A stretch of 64,000 nucleotides of DNA from Reichenbachiella faecimaris (lineage in GTDB: Bacteria > Bacteroidota > Bacteroidia > Cytophagales > Cyclobacteriaceae): assembly GCF_900176375.1 (NCBI RefSeq), contig NZ_FWYF01000002.1, positions 95,696 through 159,695 on the forward strand, written 5' to 3'. Positions 7,304-15,696 of this stretch are shown here, piece by piece. Position 1 is the stretch's first letter. The number at the start of each line of letters is the position of its first letter. The notes below the pieces were generated by a model. That model was not told where the DNA came from, searched no databases, and saw only the letters and a program-made list of their open reading frames with translations. A program made the translations under genes and the position numbers.

Positions 7304-8386
7304 ATGTCGCCGCAAATTGGCCTTATGAAAAAAATCCGATATACATCTAAAGACATTGCTCAACTGGCCAATGTGTCGAGAGGAACGGTTGATCGTGTCA
7401 TACACAATCGCGGCAAGGTGTCAGAAACAGCCCGAAATAAGGTACTGAAGGTACTCGAAGAGATAGACTACCAGCCCAATGTCATTGCCAAAGCTCTCAG
7501 TAGTTCAAAGGAATTTAGAATTGCTGTACTGATGCCCTCTGTAGAAAAAGATGTCTATTGGGAAGATGCCAAGATCGGCATTGATCAGGCAGCAAAGGAG
7601 TTGTCCATGTATAATGTAGGCTTTGAATATTTTTACTTTGATCAAAAGAGTCCTAAAGACTTTGGAACTGTTAGCCAACTTGTTTTAGAAAGTCAGCCAG
7701 CTGGTCTGGTGATGGCCCCGTTTTTTCATCAGGAATCTATTGCATTCATTGCCCAATGCGAAACGAAAGCCATCCCCTGCATCAATTTCAACACATTTCT
7801 ACCTTCCTCATCATTCGCCTCATTTATTGGTCAAGATTTAGTGCAAAGTGGGCGTGTGGCAGCAGGCTTGTTGCATAAATGCATGAGCGACCAAGGAGGC
7901 ACCATCCTTATCATACACTTCGATGAGAACATCTCCAATGCCATGCACATGCAGGAAAAAGAGGCTGGATTTCGTGATTATTTTGATCAAGACCACATCA
8001 CAGGATGGAGGCTGACAGCTCTAAACCTGACGGAAAAAGAAGAGGGGCAATTGCATGACCACCTGGATACCATTTTCAGCTCCTTCCCAGACACTAAAGG
8101 AATATTTGTGACCACCTCTAAGGGTTACAAAGTTGCTCAATACCTAAGCCATCATGAGTTGCCTCATAAACTGGTCGGGTATGATTTGATAGATAAAAAT
8201 GCAAGCTTTCTTTCTGAAGGCATTATTGACTTTCTCATTTATCAAAATGCGAAACAACAGGCTTTTCTGTCTGCCATGCAAATAGGCGAGCACCTGGTGT
8301 TTGACAAAAAAATGAAGAAAAAAACAACGTTACCCATCGATATCATCACAAAAGAAAATATCCTTTCACATAGACAAGAGACATGA
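7304..8386 (+). CDS. LacI-family transcriptional regulator
   Basis: A 360-residue repressor-type protein. An N-terminal LacI helix-turn-helix (TSKDIAQLANVSRGTVDRV, roughly residues 12-30, then the hinge helix near NVIAKALSS) is followed by a periplasmic-binding-protein-like effector domain. The ATG at 7304 is preceded by an A/T-rich leader. An in-frame ATG at 7325 would begin MKKIRYTSK and fits the family better, so the start is uncertain by 7 codons. The twin palindromes at 7233-7267 just upstream are its likely operators. Its stop overlaps the start of the mutase gene by 4 nt (ATGA), which indicates translational coupling. The effector is probably an amino-sugar or its phosphate, inferred from nagB. 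Confidence 0.9.
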   Translation: MSPQIGLMKKIRYTSKDIAQLANVSRGTVDRVIHNRGKVSETARNKVLKVLEEIDYQPNVIAKALSSSKEFRIAVLMPSVEKDVYWEDAKIGIDQAAKELSMYNVGFEYFYFDQKSPKDFGTVSQLVLESQPAGLVMAPFFHQESIAFIAQCETKAIPCINFNTFLPSSSFASFIGQDLVQSGRVAAGLLHKCMSDQGGTILIIHFDENISNAMHMQEKEAGFRDYFDQDHITGWRLTALNLTEKEEGQLHDHLDTIFSSFPDTKGIFVTTSKGYKVAQYLSHHELPHKLVGYDLIDKNASFLSEGIIDFLIYQNAKQQAFLSAMQIGEHLVFDKKMKKKTTLPIDIITKENILSHRQET

Positions 8387-9768
8387 CTTTAATCAAATCG
8401 ATTTCCGGAATAAGAGGTACCATAGGAGGACAACCAGGAGAAAACTTAACGCCTGTGGATATTATAAAATTTGCTTCAGCCTATGGGCAATGGCTCAAAA
8501 ACCAAAGTACTGACCGAATCAAAGTAGTGATAGGCAGAGATGCAAGGCTCTCTGGCGAAATGGTAAGCAACCTCATTTCTAACACACTCGTAGGGCTCGG
8601 TATTGATGTGATTGACCTTGGATTATCCACTACTCCTACAGTAGAGATTGCTGTACCAAAAGAATCTGCTGCGGGCGGTATCATAGTCACTGCCAGCCAC
8701 AATCCTATCCAATGGAACGCCTTAAAACTCCTGAATGAAAAAGGTGAATTCTTATCAGCAAGTGATGGAAAAGAAATCATTGATTTGGCAGAAGCGGCCA
8801 ACATTGACTACTCGGAAGTGCTGGAACTTGGGACTATTCAAAAAGCGGATGAGTATATAGATCTACATATTGAGGATATTTTAGCCCTACCATTGGTAAA
8901 TGTAGAAGCTATCAAAAAAACGAACTTTAAGGTAGCCATAGATGCCGTTAATTCTACTGGTGGTATTGCCATACCCAAACTGCTAAGAGCCTTAGGAGTG
9001 AGCCAAATAGAGGAACTGTATTGTGATCCTTCAGGCCGCTTTCCTCACAACCCCGAACCTCTTCCTGAACATCTGACAGATATTTGCAATCTGATTAGAA
9101 CTGCTTCTTACGATGTTGGGTTTGTGGTGGATCCAGATGTGGATCGTCTGGCCATTATTGATGAACAAGGAGACTTTATTGGAGAGGAATATACACTCGT
9201 ACTTATTGCAGATTATGTCCTTTCTCATACACCTGGGGCTGTGGTTTCCAATATGTCATCGTCTGCTGCACTGGGGACTATTGCTGAAAAATATGGTGAA
9301 CTCAGATACGATTCGGCAGTGGGCGAAGTCAACGTGGTTGAAAAAATGAAAGAAGTAAGTGCCGTCATTGGTGGTGAGGGAAATGGAGGGATTATCTACC
9401 CAGAGTTGCACTATGGCAGAGATTCACTAGTTGGAATAGCCTTATTTCTCTCCTATCTCGCAAGTAGCAAACAGAAAGTATCTGAATTAAAGGCTGCTGC
9501 CCCTCCCTCATTTATTGCCAAGCATAAGATTGAACTTACTCCAGCACTAGATGCGGATCAGTTGCTCGACAACCTAAAAGAGGTATTCAAAGATGAAAAG
9601 CTTAACACAGAAGACGGTCTCAAGATCATTTTTGGTACGGAATGGGCGCATATTCGAAAATCAAACACTGAACCCATCATCAGGATTTATACCGAATCTG
9701 ACACAGAAGAAAAGGCGAATAAAATTTTTGAAATGGTCAAACAACAAATAGCTGATTTAAGCCTATAA
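8383..9768 (+). CDS. Phosphohexomutase (phosphoglucosamine mutase-like)
   Basis: A 461-residue alpha-D-phosphohexomutase that moves phosphate between C1 and C6 of a hexose. The active-site serine is S105 in TASHNP. The magnesium loop is DPDVDR with D250, D252 and D254. The sugar-binding loop GEGNGG follows and a C-terminal phosphate-binding region has RKSNTEPIIRIY. The length and the ISGIRGTIGG opening are those of the GlmM/phosphomannomutase group. It is coupled to the LacI-type gene. In this setting it would convert GlcNAc-1-P or GlcN-1-P to the 6-phosphate for the NagB fusion protein. It could also be the cell's only GlmM, although location in a regulated catabolic block argues for a dedicated paralogue. 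Confidence 0.88.
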   Translation: MTLIKSISGIRGTIGGQPGENLTPVDIIKFASAYGQWLKNQSTDRIKVVIGRDARLSGEMVSNLISNTLVGLGIDVIDLGLSTTPTVEIAVPKESAAGGIIVTASHNPIQWNALKLLNEKGEFLSASDGKEIIDLAEAANIDYSEVLELGTIQKADEYIDLHIEDILALPLVNVEAIKKTNFKVAIDAVNSTGGIAIPKLLRALGVSQIEELYCDPSGRFPHNPEPLPEHLTDICNLIRTASYDVGFVVDPDVDRLAIIDEQGDFIGEEYTLVLIADYVLSHTPGAVVSNMSSSAALGTIAEKYGELRYDSAVGEVNVVEKMKEVSAVIGGEGNGGIIYPELHYGRDSLVGIALFLSYLASSKQKVSELKAAAPPSFIAKHKIELTPALDADQLLDNLKEVFKDEKLNTEDGLKIIFGTEWAHIRKSNTEPIIRIYTESDTEEKANKIFEMVKQQIADLSL

Positions 9769-9779
9769 CTTTCTTTATT

Positions 9780-10391
9780 ATGAAAACCTATCAGGTCAAT
9801 AAATTCCCAGCTTCATTATCCACCGTTCCTTGGCACACTGCAGAATTACTCACTGATTTCAGCTATCCCTGGGAAAACGAAAAAGCGCCAAAAACTACTT
9901 TCAGGGCGCTCTGGGATTCTAATTACTTGTACTTCAAATATGACGCTGTGGATAAAAACATATTCACCAAACCCATTGATAAAAACAAGGAAGAAATCAA
10001 CCATCACGATCGAATTGAGCTTTTTTTCTCCACAGATGCTGAATTATCCAAATACTATTGTTTGGAAATAGATGCTATAGGTCAAGTAATGGATTTCCAA
10101 TCCTCCCATTACCGAAATTTAGATTTCAACTGGTCTTGGCCAAATCTTGTGATTGAATCTAATTTGAATGATAAAGGGTACACAGTATCAGGCAAAATAA
10201 CCATTAGCTCCTTAAAACAATTGAAGCTATTGAATGATGCAGCAATCATCACTGGGCTCTATAGAGCCAATTGCATCAAACCTGGAGATTTAGAAGAGGG
10301 ATTCAAATGGATGAGTTGGATAGATCCAAACACTTCTGAACCTGATTTTCATATTCCAGAGACATTTGGAAAATTTGTTTTGACTGAATAA
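9780..10391 (+). CDS. CBM9-like carbohydrate-binding protein
   Basis: A 203-residue protein with the pattern of CBM9-like / DOMON-type domains: aromatic-rich strands (ALWDSNYLYFKYDAVDK), a DRIELFFS strand, and FKWMSWIDPN near the end, with the domain filling the whole chain. There is no signal peptide or lipobox, so a cytosolic location is suggested unless the true start lies elsewhere. The gene follows the mutase by 11 bp and is probably the third gene of the LacI-type operon. Stand-alone CBM9-like proteins are frequent in Bacteroidota sugar clusters, but their ligands are mostly unknown. Confidence 0.75.
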   Translation: MKTYQVNKFPASLSTVPWHTAELLTDFSYPWENEKAPKTTFRALWDSNYLYFKYDAVDKNIFTKPIDKNKEEINHHDRIELFFSTDAELSKYYCLEIDAIGQVMDFQSSHYRNLDFNWSWPNLVIESNLNDKGYTVSGKITISSLKQLKLLNDAAIITGLYRANCIKPGDLEEGFKWMSWIDPNTSEPDFHIPETFGKFVLTE

Positions 10392-10555
10392 CTAAATACA
10401 CATCAATGAATTTTCCGTCCATACCAGTTACCAAATATTACACCCATTTGCAATAACCTAATGATTAAATTGACAAATAGTCTTCAATGGACTATGAAGA
10501 AAGTTCGTCCCTATCCTCTCAATCTATTTGTGAATTCACCATAGTAATGCCCAAT

Positions 10556-13500
10556 TTATCGCTTAATCACATGGTGAACCATACTATTATTCCGAGTAGA
10601 AATTTTCAGTAAATACTGCCCAGCTTGGAGTTGTCCAAGAGACAATTGATGATTATTGTCATTCACTTCTTTGCTCATCAGTAATTTTCCTGACATATCA
10701 AGCACCTCAATGTTCAATTGTATATTTTCAAGGTTTGAATTAAGAGTCAAGTATTCAGAAACTGGATTAGGAAAAACTGAAACAGTAAATTCAAAATCGT
10801 TAGGAGAAACCGCCGTAACGGTAGTTTCTACCATATAGGTGCCTGAAACCTCACATCCATTCTCATCAGTGATCGCTACCGTGTACTCCCCTGCCGATAG
10901 GCCTGACACATTCTGCGAAGTGACTCCATGGCTCCAATCAAATGAATAGGGAGAGGTGCCACCTGCTACTGTCAAGGCTATCTCACCATCCGTGACATCT
11001 GCCTCCACGGTCAGCGCTACAGGAGAAGTCAAAGTCACAGATTCCGTCAGGCTACAGCCACCCTCATAAGTCACTATAGCTGTGTATTCGCCAGGACTGA
11101 GCGCAGAAACATCTTCCGCATCTGATCCAGATGACCAGCTTACGGCATATCCTTCCGGACCATTCACGGTCAAATCAATGGCTCCATCATCAGACCCAAA
11201 ACATGAGATATGAGTTGTCGCCAAGGACAAAGTAACCTCAGCACAAGACACCACATCAAACGAAATGCTTTCACTGGCACTCTTGTAGGTGTCATCTCCT
11301 TCTTGTGAAACTGATACTGTCACAGTTCCCAATTCACCAGTGAGGGTCAAAGCTGATCCAGTTAAAGTTGCTGGGCCGGTCACATCATAATCTAATGTCA
11401 AGCTAGAATTCGTTGAAGCTTCAATATTGATAGACTCTGTTCGAGTATTCCACTGGTCGCTTATTGTTGATATCGTAATGACTTGATCCAACTTTTCGCC
11501 ATTGACCGTTAAGGTCTGTACTTGATCCTCAGCAGCCAGATAGATATAATCTCCTTCTTGCGAGGCTGTGATTTCAGTAGTACCCGCGCCTACAATAGTC
11601 ACTGTATGACCATCCACTGTGGCTACATCCAGGTTGGAGCTGCTATAAGTCACATCCAATCCTGAACTGGCAGAAGCAGTCAGGTTAAATGCAGCATCTC
11701 CTTCTGCAACTGCTACCAGCTCATCAAAGGTGATACTTTGTGATTGCTTTGGCAGCAATTTGATATAGTCAATAACGACGGTTCCAGACCCTTGCTGACG
11801 TGGCCCCACAAAGCCCAAGGCTTCAATGAAATCTACATTTCTGTAATTGGCTTGATCAGCTAGTGGAATCTGATAGACCACCTGATCCGCGTCGTTGGCC
11901 GTGCCATCTATATTGTAATATTTGAAACCTGGTTCTGGATCTTCAGTAGGATCATAAGGATCGTAGGCAATCCTCATGTTTGTACTTGATCCATCATCAG
12001 GCCCTACGCCAGTATTGTTTTGTAAACTGATTTCCATCATGACATAATCATCTGGGTCTATACCCAAATCATAATATTCGATTTTAGGTGCATTGCCTGT
12101 GATGTTCATGGTGAGGACTCCACCTGATACAGTCGCCTCTGCATTTGAATTGGTTACCCAGCCCTCCATGTCGTCATCTGTATCAAAATTCCACTCGAAC
12201 GAAAATGATTCGTCCCTGGTAAAAATAGCTTCAATGGCTAGATCAGTAGTCAAGTTAATGGTTAGCGGATTGTCCGTGCTGATCACATCTCCTGTCCAGC
12301 TGCTAAATTCGTAGCCAAGCACACTGGTCGCCTCTAGGGTCATTTCTCCTGTTGGGTAAGTTCCTGTTGCCACATCAACCAAACCAGCACCCGTTTTGGT
12401 GATGGTCAGATCATACAAATCAGTGACTGTTACATTTAGTGCTACGGTCACTTCAGGTGCTGCATTATAATATTCGTTTCCGGCCTGATTTGCTGTTATT
12501 TCTGCTGTTGCAGCCTCCGTGGCCACGATAGTCAAAATATTTCCTTCTACAGTTGCTACACTCGTATTTGAACTTTCATAAGTAATTTCCAATCCAGCAT
12601 TAGAAGTAGACGGAAGCTCTACGGGCAAACCGCCAACATAAGCGTCTACAGCCGTAACGTCTATGAATTGATCTGCCATGGTAGACAATTTGATATAATC
12701 GATCACCACACTGGCAGTAGCCAGCACATCAGGGTCTTCTAAATCCAGCTGTCTCGGGCCAATAAATTGAATCTCTTCTAAAAAGCCAGTATAGCTGGTC
12801 CGTTCGCCTAAAATAATATTATATATTTCATACTCTCCATCAGGAATTGGGACCACTGTCTCGTCAAAGTTGTAATAGTTGTAACCACTTTCACCACTGA
12901 TTCCTGTGGCTATTCTCATACAAGTAGAGCCGTCTGTACCGTCTACAGCAGTGTTATTTTTTAAACGAACGGAGATTACAGGATAATTCTCTGTAGGTAT
13001 CGCCAATCCGGTTCTTACCACTTTTGGCACATTTCCTGAAATAGCCATAGTTGCTAGTCCTCCCTCCACGGTAACGTCAGCCGATTGATTGATCCAGTCT
13101 TCCATATCATCATCTGTGTCAAAGCCCCAGTCGTACACAAAATCGAGGGTAGGAGAAAAATTGGCAGTAATGCCTTTATCCGCATCCAAAGTCAAGGTCA
13201 GTGGATTGTCTGTACTAGTTACATCACCAGTCCAGTTCACAAACTCGTGACCAAAAACAGATGCTGCCGTTAAATCAATATCACCTTCCGGGTAACTTCC
13301 AGAGGCTATATCCACAGTACCATATCCACTTTGTGAGACAACCAGTGCCCAGAGGTCAACCGTGCTAACCGTCAGGGTCTGCTCTACGTCTGTAGCCGCA
13401 TTGTATAAGTCATCACCTACCTGTGATGCAGTGATCACGGCAGTGCCTTCGCCAACAATAGTCACGGTACTTCCAGAAACAGTAGCTACATCAGTATTTC

Positions 13501-15424
13501 CACTGGCATAAGTCACTTCCAAACTGGAGCTAGCCGTAGCTGTCAGCTCAAAAGGGTCTTGCCCCACAAAAGCTTCATCTAACGCTTCGAAGGTGATGGT
13601 CTGATCAGCCTTCTGCAACAACCTGACACGATCAATGTCGACATTTCCGACAGTAGCTCCGTGTATACCATGTACTTCGATTTGCTGAATGATACCATTG
13701 TATTTGGCTGTTCGCAAATCGATGGTGTAGGTGTGAAACTCTACATCACTAGCACTGTGATCAAAAAATGTAAAGGCGAAATCTGTCCCGTTATAAGTCG
13801 CTACTCTCATGCCATCACCAGACTCACTGTCTACGGCCGTATTGTTTTTGACAGTCACTTCCATAAATGGATAGTCGTCGGCTACCAGAGCCAAAGCATC
13901 AAAAATCAGCTTAGGTCTGCCCGACCCATCAAACGCAAGATTGACTACACCACTAGCTACAGTAGCCGTGGCATTGGTAGTGGTTGTCCAGCCCTCCGTG
14001 TCATCATCTGTATCAAATTCCCACTCATACGTGTAATCAGTAATAGGTGAAAAATTAGCGGTCACGCTCTTGTCCGCATCCAAAGTCAGTGTGAGTGGAT
14101 TATCTGTACTGGTCACATCTCCTGTCCAATTGACAAATTCATGTCCCAAGGTTGGCGTAGCTGTAATTTCCAAATCTCCTTCTGGATAAGTGCCTGAAGC
14201 TACATCCACTAAACCATAACCTGTAGCGGCTGTAGTCAATGCATGTTCGGGCAAGGCCGAAATCAATCTAATATTTTCCACTTCAATGCTACCAGGATTT
14301 CCATCCCTGATTCCCTGCAGTTCTAAATTGGTAATGTATCCAGTATAGTTGCCTCCAGCTAAGTCTATGGTATAAGTTTGAAAATCTGCATCGCTGGCAG
14401 TATGATCAAATCTGATATATTTTGTATCTGCATTATCATTGGTCGTGACAATTCTCATGCCATCTGCATTGGTATCATTGTCTCCCAGGACTGTGGTGTT
14501 GTTTTTCACAATCAATTCTAACTGCGGATAATCATCCGAAGGAATACCTAAGTCGCTTAGCACTATTTTAGGTGTACCCGTGCCATCAAACGACATGGTC
14601 AGTACATCACTAGCCACACTTGTTGTGGCTGATGCTTCTACCCAATCCTCTTGATCGTCATCCGTACCAAAAGTCCAGTCGTAGCTAAAGCTTGAAATTG
14701 CTGTGAAGTTGGCGGTCACAGTTTTGGCTGCGTCTAAGGTGAACACATACGGATTGTCCGAGCCTGATCCATCTCCACCCCAACTCGAAAGCTCATATCC
14801 CAAAGCTGGGCTGGCATAGATGGTCACATCTCCTGTGGGCAAGTTGCTGGTGGACGGGCTCACTGTACCATAACCTGTCTGATCTATTGTTAAATCAAAA
14901 TAATCTCCTGTTTCCGCTAATAAGGTAATCGATTCAAAGGCAAACATGTCCGTTACGTTTACGCCCGTTTCATTGAGACGTATGCCAATTCGGTTAAGGT
15001 AGCCCTGATTGTCAGAGTTAATAGGTATATCCACAATGTAGGTCTGCGGGCTAGCATCTTCTGTCGAAATGGTAAACACTACTTTCTCTCCATTGCCAAC
15101 ATTGAAATCATCCGTATCAAAAACTACGAACTCCAGTTCCTCATATATTGCAGTATTGTTTTGTACCACAATTTCAACTTGTGTGTATATCACATCCGAA
15201 AATCCCAATGGCCCATTGAGTTTGATGCCTGGCCGGTTTTGGGAAGAACTGGTACCCATTACCAATTGGCCGCCACTTACGGCAATGGAAGTATTTCCTC
15301 CGATATTAGACCAGCCTTCTTCATCTGTATCAAACCCGTAGACAATATCGCTCTGGGCATATCCAACCTGAGTAGTAGTCAGGACTATCAATAAAATGAA
15401 AAGTTGTTGTAGAAATGTTTTCAT
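10556..15424 (-). CDS. Giant repeat-rich secreted surface protein with T9SS sorting domain
   Basis: A 1622-residue secreted protein. After a signal peptide (1-23) come alternating modules. Five beta-sandwich domains of ~150 residues have the FDTDD...GW / DYP..E..VKNNT / IDY.KLL pattern, resembling carbohydrate-binding lamin-type folds. Four InlB-type 'bacterial repeat' domains (about 180-245, 394-461, 693-760, 1005-1075) carry the TGDVTSTDNPLTLTLDADK motif. Several Big-2-like domains have a YSSSNLDVATV motif. Two SprB-like repeats (about 1390-1525) contain CFGSDDGAIDLTV and GEYTVAITDENGC. A T9SS type A C-terminal domain with VFPNPVSEYL begins near 1545. No catalytic motif was found. It is probably a cell-surface polysaccharide-binding scaffold. 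It is divergent from the GH10/sulfatase operon, which supports a role in the same locus. Confidence 0.88.
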   Translation of the reverse strand: MKTFLQQLFILLIVLTTTQVGYAQSDIVYGFDTDEEGWSNIGGNTSIAVSGGQLVMGTSSSQNRPGIKLNGPLGFSDVIYTQVEIVVQNNTAIYEELEFVVFDTDDFNVGNGEKVVFTISTEDASPQTYIVDIPINSDNQGYLNRIGIRLNETGVNVTDMFAFESITLLAETGDYFDLTIDQTGYGTVSPSTSNLPTGDVTIYASPALGYELSSWGGDGSGSDNPYVFTLDAAKTVTANFTAISSFSYDWTFGTDDDQEDWVEASATTSVASDVLTMSFDGTGTPKIVLSDLGIPSDDYPQLELIVKNNTTVLGDNDTNADGMRIVTTNDNADTKYIRFDHTASDADFQTYTIDLAGGNYTGYITNLELQGIRDGNPGSIEVENIRLISALPEHALTTAATGYGLVDVASGTYPEGDLEITATPTLGHEFVNWTGDVTSTDNPLTLTLDADKSVTANFSPITDYTYEWEFDTDDDTEGWTTTTNATATVASGVVNLAFDGSGRPKLIFDALALVADDYPFMEVTVKNNTAVDSESGDGMRVATYNGTDFAFTFFDHSASDVEFHTYTIDLRTAKYNGIIQQIEVHGIHGATVGNVDIDRVRLLQKADQTITFEALDEAFVGQDPFELTATASSSLEVTYASGNTDVATVSGSTVTIVGEGTAVITASQVGDDLYNAATDVEQTLTVSTVDLWALVVSQSGYGTVDIASGSYPEGDIDLTAASVFGHEFVNWTGDVTSTDNPLTLTLDADKGITANFSPTLDFVYDWGFDTDDDMEDWINQSADVTVEGGLATMAISGNVPKVVRTGLAIPTENYPVISVRLKNNTAVDGTDGSTCMRIATGISGESGYNYYNFDETVVPIPDGEYEIYNIILGERTSYTGFLEEIQFIGPRQLDLEDPDVLATASVVIDYIKLSTMADQFIDVTAVDAYVGGLPVELPSTSNAGLEITYESSNTSVATVEGNILTIVATEAATAEITANQAGNEYYNAAPEVTVALNVTVTDLYDLTITKTGAGLVDVATGTYPTGEMTLEATSVLGYEFSSWTGDVISTDNPLTINLTTDLAIEAIFTRDESFSFEWNFDTDDDMEGWVTNSNAEATVSGGVLTMNITGNAPKIEYYDLGIDPDDYVMMEISLQNNTGVGPDDGSSTNMRIAYDPYDPTEDPEPGFKYYNIDGTANDADQVVYQIPLADQANYRNVDFIEALGFVGPRQQGSGTVVIDYIKLLPKQSQSITFDELVAVAEGDAAFNLTASASSGLDVTYSSSNLDVATVDGHTVTIVGAGTTEITASQEGDYIYLAAEDQVQTLTVNGEKLDQVITISTISDQWNTRTESINIEASTNSSLTLDYDVTGPATLTGSALTLTGELGTVTVSVSQEGDDTYKSASESISFDVVSCAEVTLSLATTHISCFGSDDGAIDLTVNGPEGYAVSWSSGSDAEDVSALSPGEYTAIVTYEGGCSLTESVTLTSPVALTVEADVTDGEIALTVAGGTSPYSFDWSHGVTSQNVSGLSAGEYTVAITDENGCEVSGTYMVETTVTAVSPNDFEFTVSVFPNPVSEYLTLNSNLENIQLNIEVLDMSGKLLMSKEVNDNNHQLSLGQLQAGQYLLKISTRNNSMVHHVIKR
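12200..14880 (-). repeat. Tandem module repeats inside the 1622-residue surface protein gene
   Basis: Four copies of a beta-sandwich plus InlB-type repeat unit recur at about 900-1000 bp intervals. The TSTDNPLTLTLDADK segment is nearly identical between copies near 14100 and 13200, and is more diverged near 12260 and 14750. The DNA similarity of the middle two copies suggests recent duplication or gene conversion. Confidence 0.7.
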
Positions 15425-15469
15425 GCGTTCTGTTTTTTGATCATCTCAAAGGTTTCCATCTTAGCACGC

Positions 15470-15505
15470 AATCCAGTTTAAAAACTGTTTTTTAGGGTTT
15501 GAATT
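15470..15505. promoter_or_regulatory. Candidate regulatory motif shared with the susC upstream region
   Basis: The plus strand carries ATCCAGTTTAAAAACTG followed by TTAGGGTTTGAA. The susC upstream dyad (41920-41964) carries the same words, AATCCAGTTAAA, ACTGTTT and TTAGGGTTT, in another order. It sits between the divergent surface-protein and GH10/sulfatase genes, about 50 bp from the first. It may be a binding site for the hybrid two-component regulator. No data support this beyond the shared words. Confidence 0.4.
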
Positions 15506-15652
15506 CTATCAATCGACCGGAATTTTTACAAAACGGGACATTTTTCAATACTTCTTAAGATATAGCCTATTTCATTTTCCATAGCAAACCACAGCTAACA
15601 GTATTCCAACTTCAAAAAACCAATTTCGAACCTGAAAGGAAGATTAAGGAAA

Positions 15653-15660
15653 TAGATTTG
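15653..15660 (+). promoter_or_regulatory. Candidate -7 box for the GH10/sulfatase operon
   Basis: TAGATTTG matches the Bacteroidota -7 consensus TAnnTTTG and lies 37 bp before the GH10 ATG. A -33 TTTG at the usual distance is not clear (TTTCG at 15623 is the nearest), so the call is weak. Confidence 0.35.
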
Positions 15661-15696
15661 ATTGTTTAATAATGTATTTAACTGACCATCAAGTCT

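Noticed and set aside
10392..10555. Hairpin ATAGTC-...-GACTAT in the convergent gap as a terminator
   Set aside because: The 6-bp stem is weak and no T tract follows in either direction.
12200..14880. Long DNA repeats suggesting mobile elements
   Set aside because: They are in-frame protein modules of one gene, without terminal inverted repeats or transposase.
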